Assembly: GCA_964444685.1 (NCBI GenBank)
Contig: CAYUIG010000008.1
Span: 23,308 to 87,307 of the forward strand
DNA: 64,000 nt
DNA from: CAYUIG01 sp964444685
GTDB lineage: Bacteria; Gemmatimonadota; Gemmatimonadetes; Longimicrobiales; RSA9
Direction of reading: 5' to 3'
The notes under the pieces are model-generated. The model did no database searches. It had not been told where the DNA came from and worked only from the letters and a program-made list of their open reading frames with translations. Both the position numbers and the translations under genes were made by a program. Shown here in pieces: positions 8,443 through 14,826 of this stretch. The number at the start of each line of letters is the position of its first letter. Position 1 is the stretch's first letter.

Positions 8443-8472
8443 CAACACGCTCCGCGAACACTTTTGTAAGGG
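8443..8472 (-). repeat. Right terminal inverted repeat of the IS1595-like element
   Basis: The reverse complement of the left end with 28 of 30 identities, 28 bp after the transposase stop codon. It ends TAAGGG on the + strand. No sequence identity continues beyond it on either side. Confidence 0.88.
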
Positions 8473-8565
8473 CGGTGAAGAGAGATGGGGGGGCCCCGGG
8501 GGGAGGAGGGAGTCGACCCCCGCGGCGTGCCGGCCGCGCGCTTACGGAGGGCACCCCTCGCGGGG

Positions 8566-8596
8566 TTGACGGAGGTAGGCGCGGGGTCGATAGTTA
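8566..8596 (+). promoter_or_regulatory. Candidate promoter for secG
   Basis: -35 TTGACG at 8566-8571 and -10 TAGTTA at 8591-8596 with a long 19-nt spacer; GATAGT at 8589-8594 would give 17 nt. The leader to the TTG start is about 30 nt. The remainder of 8473-8565 is GC-rich with no recognisable element. Confidence 0.45.
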
Positions 8597-8629
8597 ACGG
8601 TTACGTGCGAGTACAACGGAGAGGGAGCC

Positions 8630-9043
8630 TTGTTCATTTTTCTGCTGCTGTTGCTGCTTGTCGATGGGATCCTGCTGACCGTGATCGTCCTGCTCCAGTC
8701 CGGGAAGGGCGGGGGGCTGGCGGCCGTGGGTGGTGGTGGCGGGACCATGGCGGACAACCTGATCGGCGGCCGGCAGGCGGCGACGCTGTTGACGAAGGCC
8801 ACGTGGGTGACCGGTGGGGTCTTCCTCTTCCTGTCGATCGTGCTGGCGGTGATGTCGTCGCGCGCAACCACGCCGCAGCCTCTGCTGCGCGACACGTTCC
8901 AGGAGGCACCGGTACCGCTGCTGCCGGGGGCGCCGGAGGGTCTGCCGGTGACACCGTCCGGCGAGGGTACGACGCCGGAGGGCGCACAGGGCGCAACGGA
9001 CGAGGGAACGGCTCCGGCCGCGACGACCACGACCAACGAATAA
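8630..9043 (+). CDS. secG: Preprotein translocase subunit SecG
   Basis: The small membrane subunit of the SecYEG channel that helps SecA-driven protein export. The 137-residue protein has two transmembrane helices (about residues 1-22 and 53-75) joined by the family's glycine-rich loop (QSGKGGGLAAVGGGGG) with the conserved LTKATW just before helix 2. The tail after residue 80 is long, proline/threonine/glycine-rich and acidic, a common lineage-specific extension. It starts at TTG 8630 after a purine-rich GGAGAGGG; no ATG is available upstream of helix 1. It is followed by a strong bidirectional terminator. Confidence 0.9.
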   Translation: MFIFLLLLLLVDGILLTVIVLLQSGKGGGLAAVGGGGGTMADNLIGGRQAATLLTKATWVTGGVFLFLSIVLAVMSSRATTPQPLLRDTFQEAPVPLLPGAPEGLPVTPSGEGTTPEGAQGATDEGTAPAATTTTNE

Positions 9044-9069
9044 GCCGGAAGCACAGGCGAGACGGAATA

Positions 9070-9112
9070 GAGAGGCCCGGATCCGAAGCGGATCCGGGCC
9101 TCTCGTCGTTTT
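9070..9112. terminator. Bidirectional terminator between secG and a convergent small gene
   Basis: A perfect 16-bp stem (9070-9085 with 9089-9104) with a 3-nt loop AAG, followed on the + strand by GTCGTTTT. It lies between the secG stop (9043) and the convergent minus-strand gene (ending 9128), so it can serve both. Confidence 0.88.
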
Positions 9113-9127
9113 CGGGGAGATACGCGG

Positions 9128-9322
9128 TCAGTCGCCGCCGAAGCGATCCCTTTCGGGGTATCCGCTCCGCACCTCGTAGCGCGTTTCGTAGGGGCCGAGG
9201 GCCTCCTTTGCGCGCGCGAGCCGGGTGAGGGGGAAGCTGCGTTCGCTCGCGCGTTCCTGCAGCCAGCTGCGGATCGGGCGGCGGCCGTCAGTACGCGGAC
9301 GGGGTTCGGCCTGATCGCTCAT
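9128..9322 (-). CDS. Hypothetical 64-residue basic protein
   Basis: Not recognised. The product is 64 residues, hydrophilic and Arg/Glu-rich, with no cysteines, signal peptide or membrane segment. Coding is supported by a strong GGAGG five bases before ATG 9322 on the minus strand, a matching promoter (TTGCGC-N18-TAACCT, 9396-9425) and terminators on both sides. A longer frame from 9514 would run back through the promoter and hairpin and is rejected. The leader contains a terminator-like hairpin (9343-9370) just upstream of the ribosome site, suggesting control by attenuation. Confidence 0.6.
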   Translation of the reverse strand: MSDQAEPRPRTDGRRPIRSWLQERASERSFPLTRLARAKEALGPYETRYEVRSGYPERDRFGGD

Positions 9323-9328
9323 ACCACC

Positions 9329-9370
9329 TCCAGAGACAAGAAAGCCCGATTCCCGGCCGGGAATCAGGCT
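9329..9370 (-). terminator. Attenuator-like hairpin in the leader of the small minus-strand gene
   Basis: On the minus strand two 14-nt arms (9370-9357 and 9356-9343, 13 of 14 complementary) form a hairpin followed by TTTCTTGT, then GGAGG and the start codon. It is placed between the promoter and the gene, so it could terminate transcription prematurely or regulate translation. Confidence 0.6.
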
Positions 9371-9395
9371 GCGTCGCGCGAGTCGCGCTGGAGCA

Positions 9396-9425
9396 AGGTT
9401 AACGCCGAAACGTTGCCGAGCGCAA
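9396..9425 (-). promoter_or_regulatory. Candidate promoter of the small minus-strand gene
   Basis: On the minus strand, -35 TTGCGC (9425-9420), 18-nt spacer, -10 TAACCT (9401-9396). The -10 is identical to that at 3985-3990. The predicted leader is about 65 nt and contains the attenuator-like hairpin. Confidence 0.5.
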
Positions 9426-9463
9426 CGTTCGAGATGGACGTGCTTGTGCCGCAACGCGTTTCC

Positions 9464-9492
9464 TTGACGCATCTTCGCGGGACGGCCATGAT
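9464..9492 (+). promoter_or_regulatory. Candidate promoter of the pdhA-pdhB-pdhC-lipB operon
   Basis: -35 TTGACG at 9464-9469, 17-nt spacer, -10 CATGAT at 9487-9492. The first gene starts at 9538 with AGGAG seven bases upstream. Confidence 0.5.
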
Positions 9493-9537
9493 TAGCCGTC
9501 AACGGGCGCGCCAAGCGCCCGTCCCTGCATAGGAGCC

Positions 9538-10605
9538 ATGGTGTCGACGAACGGAGCCGCCGGGAACGGAGTGGGCTGGACGCGCGGCGCTCTACTCGAG
9601 GCCTACTACTACCTGCAGCTCACACGGCAGGTCGAGCAGGCGCTCACGCATCTGTACCGCCAGAACCTGGTCATCGGCGGTCTCTACGGTTCGCTGGGCC
9701 AGGAGGCGACGGCGGTCGGCAGCGCGCTCGCACTGCGGCGCCGCAGCGACGGTACCGGTGACGTAATCGCTCCTGCGATTCGCGACCTGGGTGCGCTCTT
9801 CGTCATGGGTGCACGACCCGTGGACGTGTTCCGGCAGTACATGGCAAAGGCGGACTCGCCCACCGGTGGTCGCGAACAGAACGTCCACTTCACCGACTAC
9901 GACCGCGGCTGGATCGGCCTCATCTCCCACCTCGGGGTAATGATCGAGGTGATGGCAGGTGTTGCGCTGTCGTTTCAGCTGAAAGGCGAGGACCGTGTCG
10001 CGCTCGCATTCTCGGGCGACGGCATGACCTCGACCGGTGCGTTTCATGAAGGATTCAATCTCGCGGCGGTGCGACGCGCACCGCTCGTCGTGATCGTGGA
10101 GAACAACGGGTACGCGTACTCCACGCCCGTCTCGCGTCAGACGGCGGCGGAGTCGTTCATCGCGAAGGCACCGGGGTACGGCGTTCGCGCGGAGCGGTGC
10201 GACGGCAACGACCTGTTCGCCGTGCATGCGATGACGGAGCGTGCGGTGGCGCGCGCGCGGGCCGGGGAAGGGGCGTCGCTGCTCGAGGTCATGACGTACC
10301 GTCGGAAGGGACATGCGGAGCACGATGGGCAGCACTACGTTCCTGCCGGCGAAATCGAGAGCTGGGCGGCAAGGGATCCGATCCTGACGTTCGAAGAGCG
10401 GTGTCGCGCGGGCGGGATCGTGACGGAAGGCGACCTGGAAGAGGTGAAGGAGCGGGTGCGCGGCGAAGTGGAGCAGGCGCGGGACGAAGCGACGGCGTCG
10501 GGCCTGCCGGAGCCGGAGGAGGCGCTCTGGCCGGTTTGGTCGGAAGGCGCACCGCAGGTGCCGTGGACGCGTCGCAAGGATTCACCCGTGAGGGTGCGGC
10601 CATGA
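9538..10605 (+). CDS. pdhA: 2-oxoacid dehydrogenase E1 component, alpha subunit (pyruvate dehydrogenase type)
   Basis: The thiamine-diphosphate-binding half of an alpha2beta2 E1 that decarboxylates a 2-oxoacid and passes the acyl group to lipoyl-E2. The 355-residue protein carries the TPP/Mg motif beginning GDGMTS and ending with VENN about 30 residues later (residues 160-191), and the SxxxHxD-region equivalents RRKGHAEHDGQHY. Sequence alone does not separate pyruvate from branched-chain 2-oxoacid specificity; pyruvate is favoured only by the central-metabolism context. ATG 9538 follows AGGAG. It overlaps pdhB by ATGA at 10602. Confidence 0.85.
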   Translation: MVSTNGAAGNGVGWTRGALLEAYYYLQLTRQVEQALTHLYRQNLVIGGLYGSLGQEATAVGSALALRRRSDGTGDVIAPAIRDLGALFVMGARPVDVFRQYMAKADSPTGGREQNVHFTDYDRGWIGLISHLGVMIEVMAGVALSFQLKGEDRVALAFSGDGMTSTGAFHEGFNLAAVRRAPLVVIVENNGYAYSTPVSRQTAAESFIAKAPGYGVRAERCDGNDLFAVHAMTERAVARARAGEGASLLEVMTYRRKGHAEHDGQHYVPAGEIESWAARDPILTFEERCRAGGIVTEGDLEEVKERVRGEVEQARDEATASGLPEPEEALWPVWSEGAPQVPWTRRKDSPVRVRP

Positions 10606-11651
10606 AGACGGCGAAGAAGCCGGCGGCGGTGACACCGGAGCGTCCGGAGCACGTGCGCGGCACGGAGCAGGGCAGGCCGGTGACGATGCTGGAGGCGATC
10701 CGGGAGGCGCTCTGGGAGGAGATGGAGCGCGACCCGGCCGTGTTCCTGATGGGCGAGGACATCGGCGTCTACGGCGGCGCATTCAAGGTGACGGAAGGTT
10801 TCCTCGACCACTTCGGTGCGAACCGCGTGATCGACACACCGATCAGCGAAGCCGGCTTCACGGGTGCTGCAGCGGGTGCGGCGCACATGGGGATGCGGCC
10901 CGTGGTCGAGATGCAGTTCATGGACTTCGTGTCGTGCGCGTACGAGCCGCTGACCAACTACATCGCGACGTCGCGCTGGCGCGGGAGTGGCGCGGTGCCG
11001 CTCGTGGTGCGCGGACCGGTCGGCGGCGGTGTGCGCGGCGGGCCGTTCCACTCGCAGAATCCCGAGATGGCGTTCTTCCACACGCCCGGGCTCAAGATCG
11101 TGTATCCGTGCACGGCCCGCGACGCGAAGGGGCTGCTGAAGGCGGCCGTTCGCGATGAGGACCCGGTGCTCTTCTTCGAGCACAAGAAGCTGTATCGCGC
11201 GCCCGCGCTGCGCGAAGTGCTGCCGCAGGAGGACTACGTGGTCGAGCTCGGGCGCGCGCGCACGCACCGTGAGGGGCGCGACATCACCATTGTGACGTAC
11301 GGCATGATGGTGCACGAGAGCGCGCAGGCTGCGGATCGTCTGGCCGAGGATGGCATCGACGTCGAGATCCTCGACCTGCGGACGCTGCTGCCGCTGGACG
11401 AGGCGGCGATCCTCGACAGTGTGAAGAAGACATCGCGCCTCCTCGTCGTGCACGAGGACACGCGCACAGGCGGCATCGCCGGTGAAATCACGGCGCGTGT
11501 GTGCGAGCACGCCTTCGAATGGCTCGACGCGCCGCCGCTGCGCGTAACGTCGCTGGACACGCCGGTACCGTACTCGCCGCCACTGGAGGACTACTTCCTG
11601 CCTCAGGTGGACGACATCGTGACGGCCTGCCGCTACCTGGCCGCCTACTGA
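10602..11651 (+). CDS. pdhB: 2-oxoacid dehydrogenase E1 component, beta subunit
   Basis: Partner of the E1 alpha subunit; its N-terminal domain completes the TPP site and its C-terminal transketolase-like domain supports the dimer. The 349-residue protein opens with a disordered Lys/Pro-rich stretch of about 28 residues, then VTMLEAIREAL, GEDIGVYGGAFKVT, the DTPISEAGFTG cofactor-contacting motif, and VPYSPPLEDYFLP near the end. It starts at ATG 10602 within the pdhA stop. The E2 gene follows after 26 nt. The E3 (lipoamide dehydrogenase) gene is not in this window. Confidence 0.87.
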   Translation: MKTAKKPAAVTPERPEHVRGTEQGRPVTMLEAIREALWEEMERDPAVFLMGEDIGVYGGAFKVTEGFLDHFGANRVIDTPISEAGFTGAAAGAAHMGMRPVVEMQFMDFVSCAYEPLTNYIATSRWRGSGAVPLVVRGPVGGGVRGGPFHSQNPEMAFFHTPGLKIVYPCTARDAKGLLKAAVRDEDPVLFFEHKKLYRAPALREVLPQEDYVVELGRARTHREGRDITIVTYGMMVHESAQAADRLAEDGIDVEILDLRTLLPLDEAAILDSVKKTSRLLVVHEDTRTGGIAGEITARVCEHAFEWLDAPPLRVTSLDTPVPYSPPLEDYFLPQVDDIVTACRYLAAY

Positions 11652-11677
11652 ACCGAAAAGACCGCGGAGCATTCGCA

Positions 11678-13039
11678 ATGGCCCGTATCGAAGTGCCGAT
11701 GCCGCAGATGGGCGAGTCGATCGCCGAGGGGACCGTATCGAAGTGGCTGAAGAAGCCCGGCGACACGGTCGCTCGCGACGAGCCGCTGCTGGAGATCTCG
11801 ACCGACAAGGTCGATGCGGAGATCCCATCGCCGGCGGCAGGCACGCTGGCCGAGATCGCCGTACAGGAAGGCCAGACCGTCGAGGTCGGGACGATCGTCG
11901 CATACATCGAGACGGAGAAGGGCGCAGCGGCCGCTGCACCCGCGCCCGCCCCCGCAGAGCCTGAGCCCGCCAAGGCCGCCGCGCCCGCGGAAGCACCCGC
12001 GGCGAAGGAAGCGGCCCCCGCCGCTCGCGCTGCCGGTGATCAGGACGGCCGCGCCGACACGATGGAGGAGCGGCTGAAGCAGCGTTCGTCGCCGCTGGTG
12101 CGCCGCATCGCGGCCGAACACGGCGTCGACATCGCCGCGGTGCCGGGGACGGGCCAGGCGGGTCGCGTGACCAAGCAGGACATCCTGTCCTTCATCGAGA
12201 AGCAGGGCGAAGCGCGCCCGGCGGCCCCGGCAGCAGCTCCCGCCACCGCACCGCGCAAGCCGCAGCCGGCGACCGCAGGCGGCGACTTCTGGGATGTGTT
12301 CTACGGACAGGTGCAGCATCCCGAGTTCCCGGCACGTGCGGGCGACCGGGTCGAGCCGATGGATCGCATCCGCCGGCTGACGGCGGATCACATGGTGCGC
12401 GCGAAGCGCATCGCGCCGCACGTGCACTCGTTCATCGAGATCGACTTCACGGCGATCGATCGTGTGCGCAACGCAGGCAAGGCGCGCTGGGAGCAGCAGG
12501 GCGTGAAGGTCAGCTACACCGCGTTCGTCGCATGGGCATGCGCGCACGTGCTGCCCGACTTCCCGATGGTCAACGCCACGGTCTCGGGGGACAACCTGAT
12601 CTACCGCGGCGACGTGAACGTCGGCATTGCGGTGGACCTGAATCCGGGACTCATCGTACCGGTGGTGCGCAACGCGGACGAGCTGAACCTCGTGGGCATT
12701 GCCAAGCGCATCAACGACCTTGCCGCACGCGCGCGTGACCGCAAGCTGAAGCCGGATGAGATCCAGGGCGCGACGTTCTCGATTACGAATCCGGGCGTGC
12801 TCGGCACCGTGGTCGGCATGCCGATCATTCCCGAGGGTACGTCCGCGATCCTCGGCACCGGTGCCATCGAGAAGCGGCCGGTCGTCATCGATGTAGAGGG
12901 CGCCGACGCGATCGTCGTACGCAAGCGTGCGTTCTTCTCGATCGGGTACGACCACCGCATTGTCGATGGTGCGGATGCCGCGCGTTTCCTGTCCCGGCTG
13001 AAGGAAGTCCTCGAGAACTTCCCGGAGGATGCGGGCTGA
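11678..13039 (+). CDS. pdhC: Dihydrolipoyllysine-residue acyltransferase (E2 of the 2-oxoacid dehydrogenase complex)
   Basis: Core of the complex: takes the acyl group on lipoyl-lysine and transfers it to CoA. The 453-residue protein has one lipoyl domain (residues 1-80, lipoylated Lys44 in STDKVD), an Ala/Pro linker (82-120), a peripheral-subunit-binding domain (about 137-173, SPLVRRIAAEHGVD), a second linker, and the catalytic acyltransferase domain with His426 and Asp430 in YDHRIVDG. The GES(I) lipoyl-domain signature resembles 2-oxoglutarate and branched-chain E2s more than pyruvate E2s, so the substrate remains open. lipB starts inside its last codons. Confidence 0.88.
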   Translation: MARIEVPMPQMGESIAEGTVSKWLKKPGDTVARDEPLLEISTDKVDAEIPSPAAGTLAEIAVQEGQTVEVGTIVAYIETEKGAAAAAPAPAPAEPEPAKAAAPAEAPAAKEAAPAARAAGDQDGRADTMEERLKQRSSPLVRRIAAEHGVDIAAVPGTGQAGRVTKQDILSFIEKQGEARPAAPAAAPATAPRKPQPATAGGDFWDVFYGQVQHPEFPARAGDRVEPMDRIRRLTADHMVRAKRIAPHVHSFIEIDFTAIDRVRNAGKARWEQQGVKVSYTAFVAWACAHVLPDFPMVNATVSGDNLIYRGDVNVGIAVDLNPGLIVPVVRNADELNLVGIAKRINDLAARARDRKLKPDEIQGATFSITNPGVLGTVVGMPIIPEGTSAILGTGAIEKRPVVIDVEGADAIVVRKRAFFSIGYDHRIVDGADAARFLSRLKEVLENFPEDAG

Positions 13040-13727
13040 GGCGGCGGTCCCGACGCGTTCGCTCGTCGTAGAGCGCCTCGGCGTCGTTCCATACGCCGAG
13101 GCGCTCGCGCTGCAGGACCGGCTCGTCCGGCAGCGGCGCGCCGGCGAGATCGACGACACGCTGCTGCTGCTCGAGCATCCGCACGTCATCACCCTCGGCA
13201 CGAGCGCCGACCCTTCGCACGTTCTGCTCGACGAAACGGAACGGCAGCTCGTCGGCATCGAGCTCTTCGAGACCGGCCGCGGCGGCGACGTCACGTATCA
13301 CGGCCCCGGCCAGCTCGTCGGCTATCCGATCCTCGATCTCAAACCGGACCGCTGCGACCTGCACGCGTACGTGCGCGACCTCGAAGAGGTGCTCATTCGC
13401 ACATGCGCGGACTTCGGTGTGGGCGCGCGACGCGAGGAAGGTCTCACCGGTGTGTGGACGGATGCAGGCAAGATCGCAGCGATCGGCGTGCGCGTGTCGA
13501 GCGGCTGGATCACATCGCACGGATTCGCGTTCAACGTCACGAACGATCTCTCGTACTTCGATGCGATCGTGCCGTGCGGGATTCGCGATCGCAGCGTCGC
13601 ATCACTCGCGCAGTTGTGTGCAACGGCGCCGTCGATGGACGATGTATGCGTTTCGGTCGCGAAGCATTTCGCGCATGTGTTCGGCCGCGATACGGTGAGC
13701 GTTGCGAAGGAATCCCGAAGGACTTGA
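13029..13727 (+). CDS. lipB: Lipoyl(octanoyl) transferase
   Basis: Moves octanoyl from acyl carrier protein to the lipoyl lysine of E2 and related proteins; LipA then inserts sulphur. The 232-residue protein has the signature GGDVTYHGPGQ at residues 85-95, the conserved Lys148 (GKIAAIG) and the nucleophile Cys183 (VPCGI). It starts at ATG 13029, overlapping the E2 gene by 11 nt. The GGAGG here abuts the ATG too closely to be ideal, so translational coupling is likely. Placement directly after an E2 gene makes biological sense. lipA is not in the window. Confidence 0.93.
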   Translation: MRAEAAVPTRSLVVERLGVVPYAEALALQDRLVRQRRAGEIDDTLLLLEHPHVITLGTSADPSHVLLDETERQLVGIELFETGRGGDVTYHGPGQLVGYPILDLKPDRCDLHAYVRDLEEVLIRTCADFGVGARREEGLTGVWTDAGKIAAIGVRVSSGWITSHGFAFNVTNDLSYFDAIVPCGIRDRSVASLAQLCATAPSMDDVCVSVAKHFAHVFGRDTVSVAKESRRT

Positions 13728-13752
13728 CGCTCTTCGAGCGCACGGTTAGCCT
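13724..13752 (+). promoter_or_regulatory. Promoter of the candidate non-coding RNA
   Basis: -35 TTGACG at 13724-13729 (overlapping the lipB stop), 17-nt spacer, -10 TAGCCT at 13747-13752. Predicted start of transcription is near 13759. No protein-coding gene follows on this strand before the terminator at 14012. Confidence 0.6.
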
Positions 13753-13758
13753 TGCATC

Positions 13759-14050
13759 AGACGTTCGTGGTAAGCGGTCGCAAACCATGGGCGTCGTCCC
13801 GAGCGGTGAAAGCCGCAGGGATCGTTTCGCGAGAGGTTCGGTCTCGTGGAACCGGCTGCGAGGTCGCTGGACGCAGCTAGTAGCCCCGAAATTCAAAGAA
13901 CGGGGCACCGGAGTCGCTGACCGCGCGACGACGGGAGAAGGGATCCGGAACTCCGGTCGCCACACGTGGCGATACCGAACCCGACGGAGACGGCCCGCCA
14001 GCGGAGAGCAGGCCCCCAGGACGCGACGTGTCGCCCCTGGGGGCTTCTTT
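13759..14050 (+). ncRNA. Candidate structured non-coding RNA, about 290 nt
   Basis: A free-standing transcript between lipB and the convergent rnhA, with its own promoter and a strong terminator. Successive helices can be drawn: CCC/GGG plus GCGG/CCGC (13798-13820), CGAGA/TCTCG around GGTTCGG (13830-13846), GCTGCG/CGCAGC (13855-13877), GCCCCG/CGGGGC (13883-13906), a long-range ACCGGAGT/ACTCCGGT (13907-13914 with 13950-13957), GCCAC/GTGGC (13959-13970) and the terminator. I could not match it to RNase P RNA (no GAGGAAAGTCC block), tmRNA, SRP RNA or a known riboswitch. Frames crossing it look like GC-rich shadows. Confidence 0.6.
14012..14050 (+). terminator. Rho-independent terminator of the candidate non-coding RNA
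   Basis: The outer stem GCCCCCAGG (14012-14020) pairs with CCTGGGGGC (14036-14044), the inner GCGAC with GTCGC around a 2-nt loop, followed by TTCTTT. Confidence 0.9.
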
Positions 14051-14095
14051 CATCCTCGCCGGTTCTGGTTCGTCTTCCTTGACAGCTTCGTCGTG

Positions 14096-14138
14096 GGACT
14101 CGGAGTCTGGAGACTGGAGTCGGGAGACTGGAGTCTGG
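14096..14138. repeat. Heptanucleotide repeat array AG(T/A)CTGG
   Basis: About six 7-nt units of the form AGTCTGG/AGACTGG/AGTCGGG in perfect 7-nt phase between the ncRNA terminator and the 3' end of rnhA. Related GAGTCGG arrays occur at 25043, 25767 (inverted) and 29833. Confidence 0.8.
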
Positions 14139-14140
14139 TT

Positions 14141-14713
14141 TTACACGGCGGGTGGGGGGGCGTCTTCGAAGAAGTCCATGTAACGCTGCCGACGCTCGCG
14201 TTCCGCCTCGAGCCATGCGACGAAGCCGGACTCGACGAAGCCGTTCGAATTCGTCTGCTCCTTCGCTGCTCGGGTGGCGAGGTGGTTCGCATATTCGTTG
14301 TGCGGGTGACCCGCGTGTCCGCGCACCCATTCCGGGGTGACCTCGTGACGCTGCATCACGCGATCGAGCTCCTTCCACAGCTCGAGGTTCTCGATGGCGC
14401 CGGTCTTCCGCTTCCATCCGCGCGCTTTCCAGCCCGGCAGCCACTCTTTCATGCCGCGCACCAGGTACTGCGAGTCGGAGGTGAAGAGCACGCGGCAGGG
14501 GACCTTCAGCAACTGCAGCCCTTCGATCGCGCTGCGGATGGCCATGCGGTTGTTGGTGGTGGCGGGGTCGCTCAGCCAGTAGTCGCGGCGCAGCCACTCG
14601 CCGTTGCGCCAGAGCTCGACGAGGCCGCCGGCGCCGCCGGGGGAATCGCGGTCGGTGAACTGGACGCCGAGACAGGATTCATCGGCCCAGATGCGTACGA
14701 ACGGCTTCAGCAT
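14141..14713 (-). CDS. rnhA: Ribonuclease HI-like protein with substituted active-site residues
   Basis: RNase HI cleaves RNA in RNA-DNA hybrids using four acidic residues (E. coli D10, E48, D70, D134). In this 190-residue protein Asp11 (WADESCLG) and Asp80 (TSDSQY) are kept, but the TTNNRME position is TTNNRMA (Ala58) and D134 is Asn143 (HPHNEYAN). D134N is tolerated in E. coli, whereas E48 is essential there, so activity may be altered; Glu64, two turns later, might substitute. The HAGH loop and a basic-handle-like Trp/Lys/Arg-rich segment are present, with a 40-residue C-terminal extension. Start ATG 14713 gives normal length; a GTG at 14812 would add 33 residues. Confidence 0.82.
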   Translation of the reverse strand: MLKPFVRIWADESCLGVQFTDRDSPGGAGGLVELWRNGEWLRRDYWLSDPATTNNRMAIRSAIEGLQLLKVPCRVLFTSDSQYLVRGMKEWLPGWKARGWKRKTGAIENLELWKELDRVMQRHEVTPEWVRGHAGHPHNEYANHLATRAAKEQTNSNGFVESGFVAWLEAERERRQRYMDFFEDAPPPAV

Positions 14714-14752
14714 GGCGGCAAGCTGCCCGGGAAGGCGCGTCGCCGCAACGGC

Positions 14753-14781
14753 TTGAACGGTCGAGCCCGCCCGGGTAGATT
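14753..14781 (+). promoter_or_regulatory. Candidate promoter of carA
   Basis: -35 TTGAAC at 14753-14758, 17-nt spacer, -10 TAGATT at 14776-14781, the same -10 as kdsB at 62641. Predicted leader about 39 nt. It lies in the divergent rnhA/carA region. Confidence 0.55.
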
Positions 14782-14826
14782 CGCCGCGGGCCTCGGTGGT
14801 GGGCCCGCTCACCTTTGCAGCATCAC

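Larger units (their letters stand above)
7453..8472 (+). mobile_element. IS1595-like insertion element, 1020 bp, intact ends
   Basis: The element is bounded by 30-bp inverted repeats that agree at 28 of 30 positions, including a 20-bp perfect core, and contains one transposase-like gene. Both ends start CCCTTACA. The flanking 8-mers (TCCACGAA on the left, CGGTGAAG on the right) are not duplicates, so the expected 8-bp target duplication is absent: either the insertion is old or one flank has recombined. It sits between tpiA and secG. Confidence 0.8.

Noticed and set aside
7445..8480. Target-site duplication flanking the IS1595-like element
   Set aside because: The 8-mers outside the two ends (TCCACGAA and CGGTGAAG) do not match, nor do shorter direct repeats.
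9128..9514. Longer 128-codon version of the minus-strand small gene
   Set aside because: Its upstream half would include the predicted promoter and attenuator hairpin and lacks a ribosome site; the start at 9322 has GGAGG.
13759..14050. RNase P RNA, tmRNA or SRP RNA for the structured transcript
   Set aside because: No GAGGAAAGTCC block of RNase P, no tRNA-like ends or tag frame ending in paired stops after LAA for tmRNA, and no GGAA-loop SRP domain IV motif were found.
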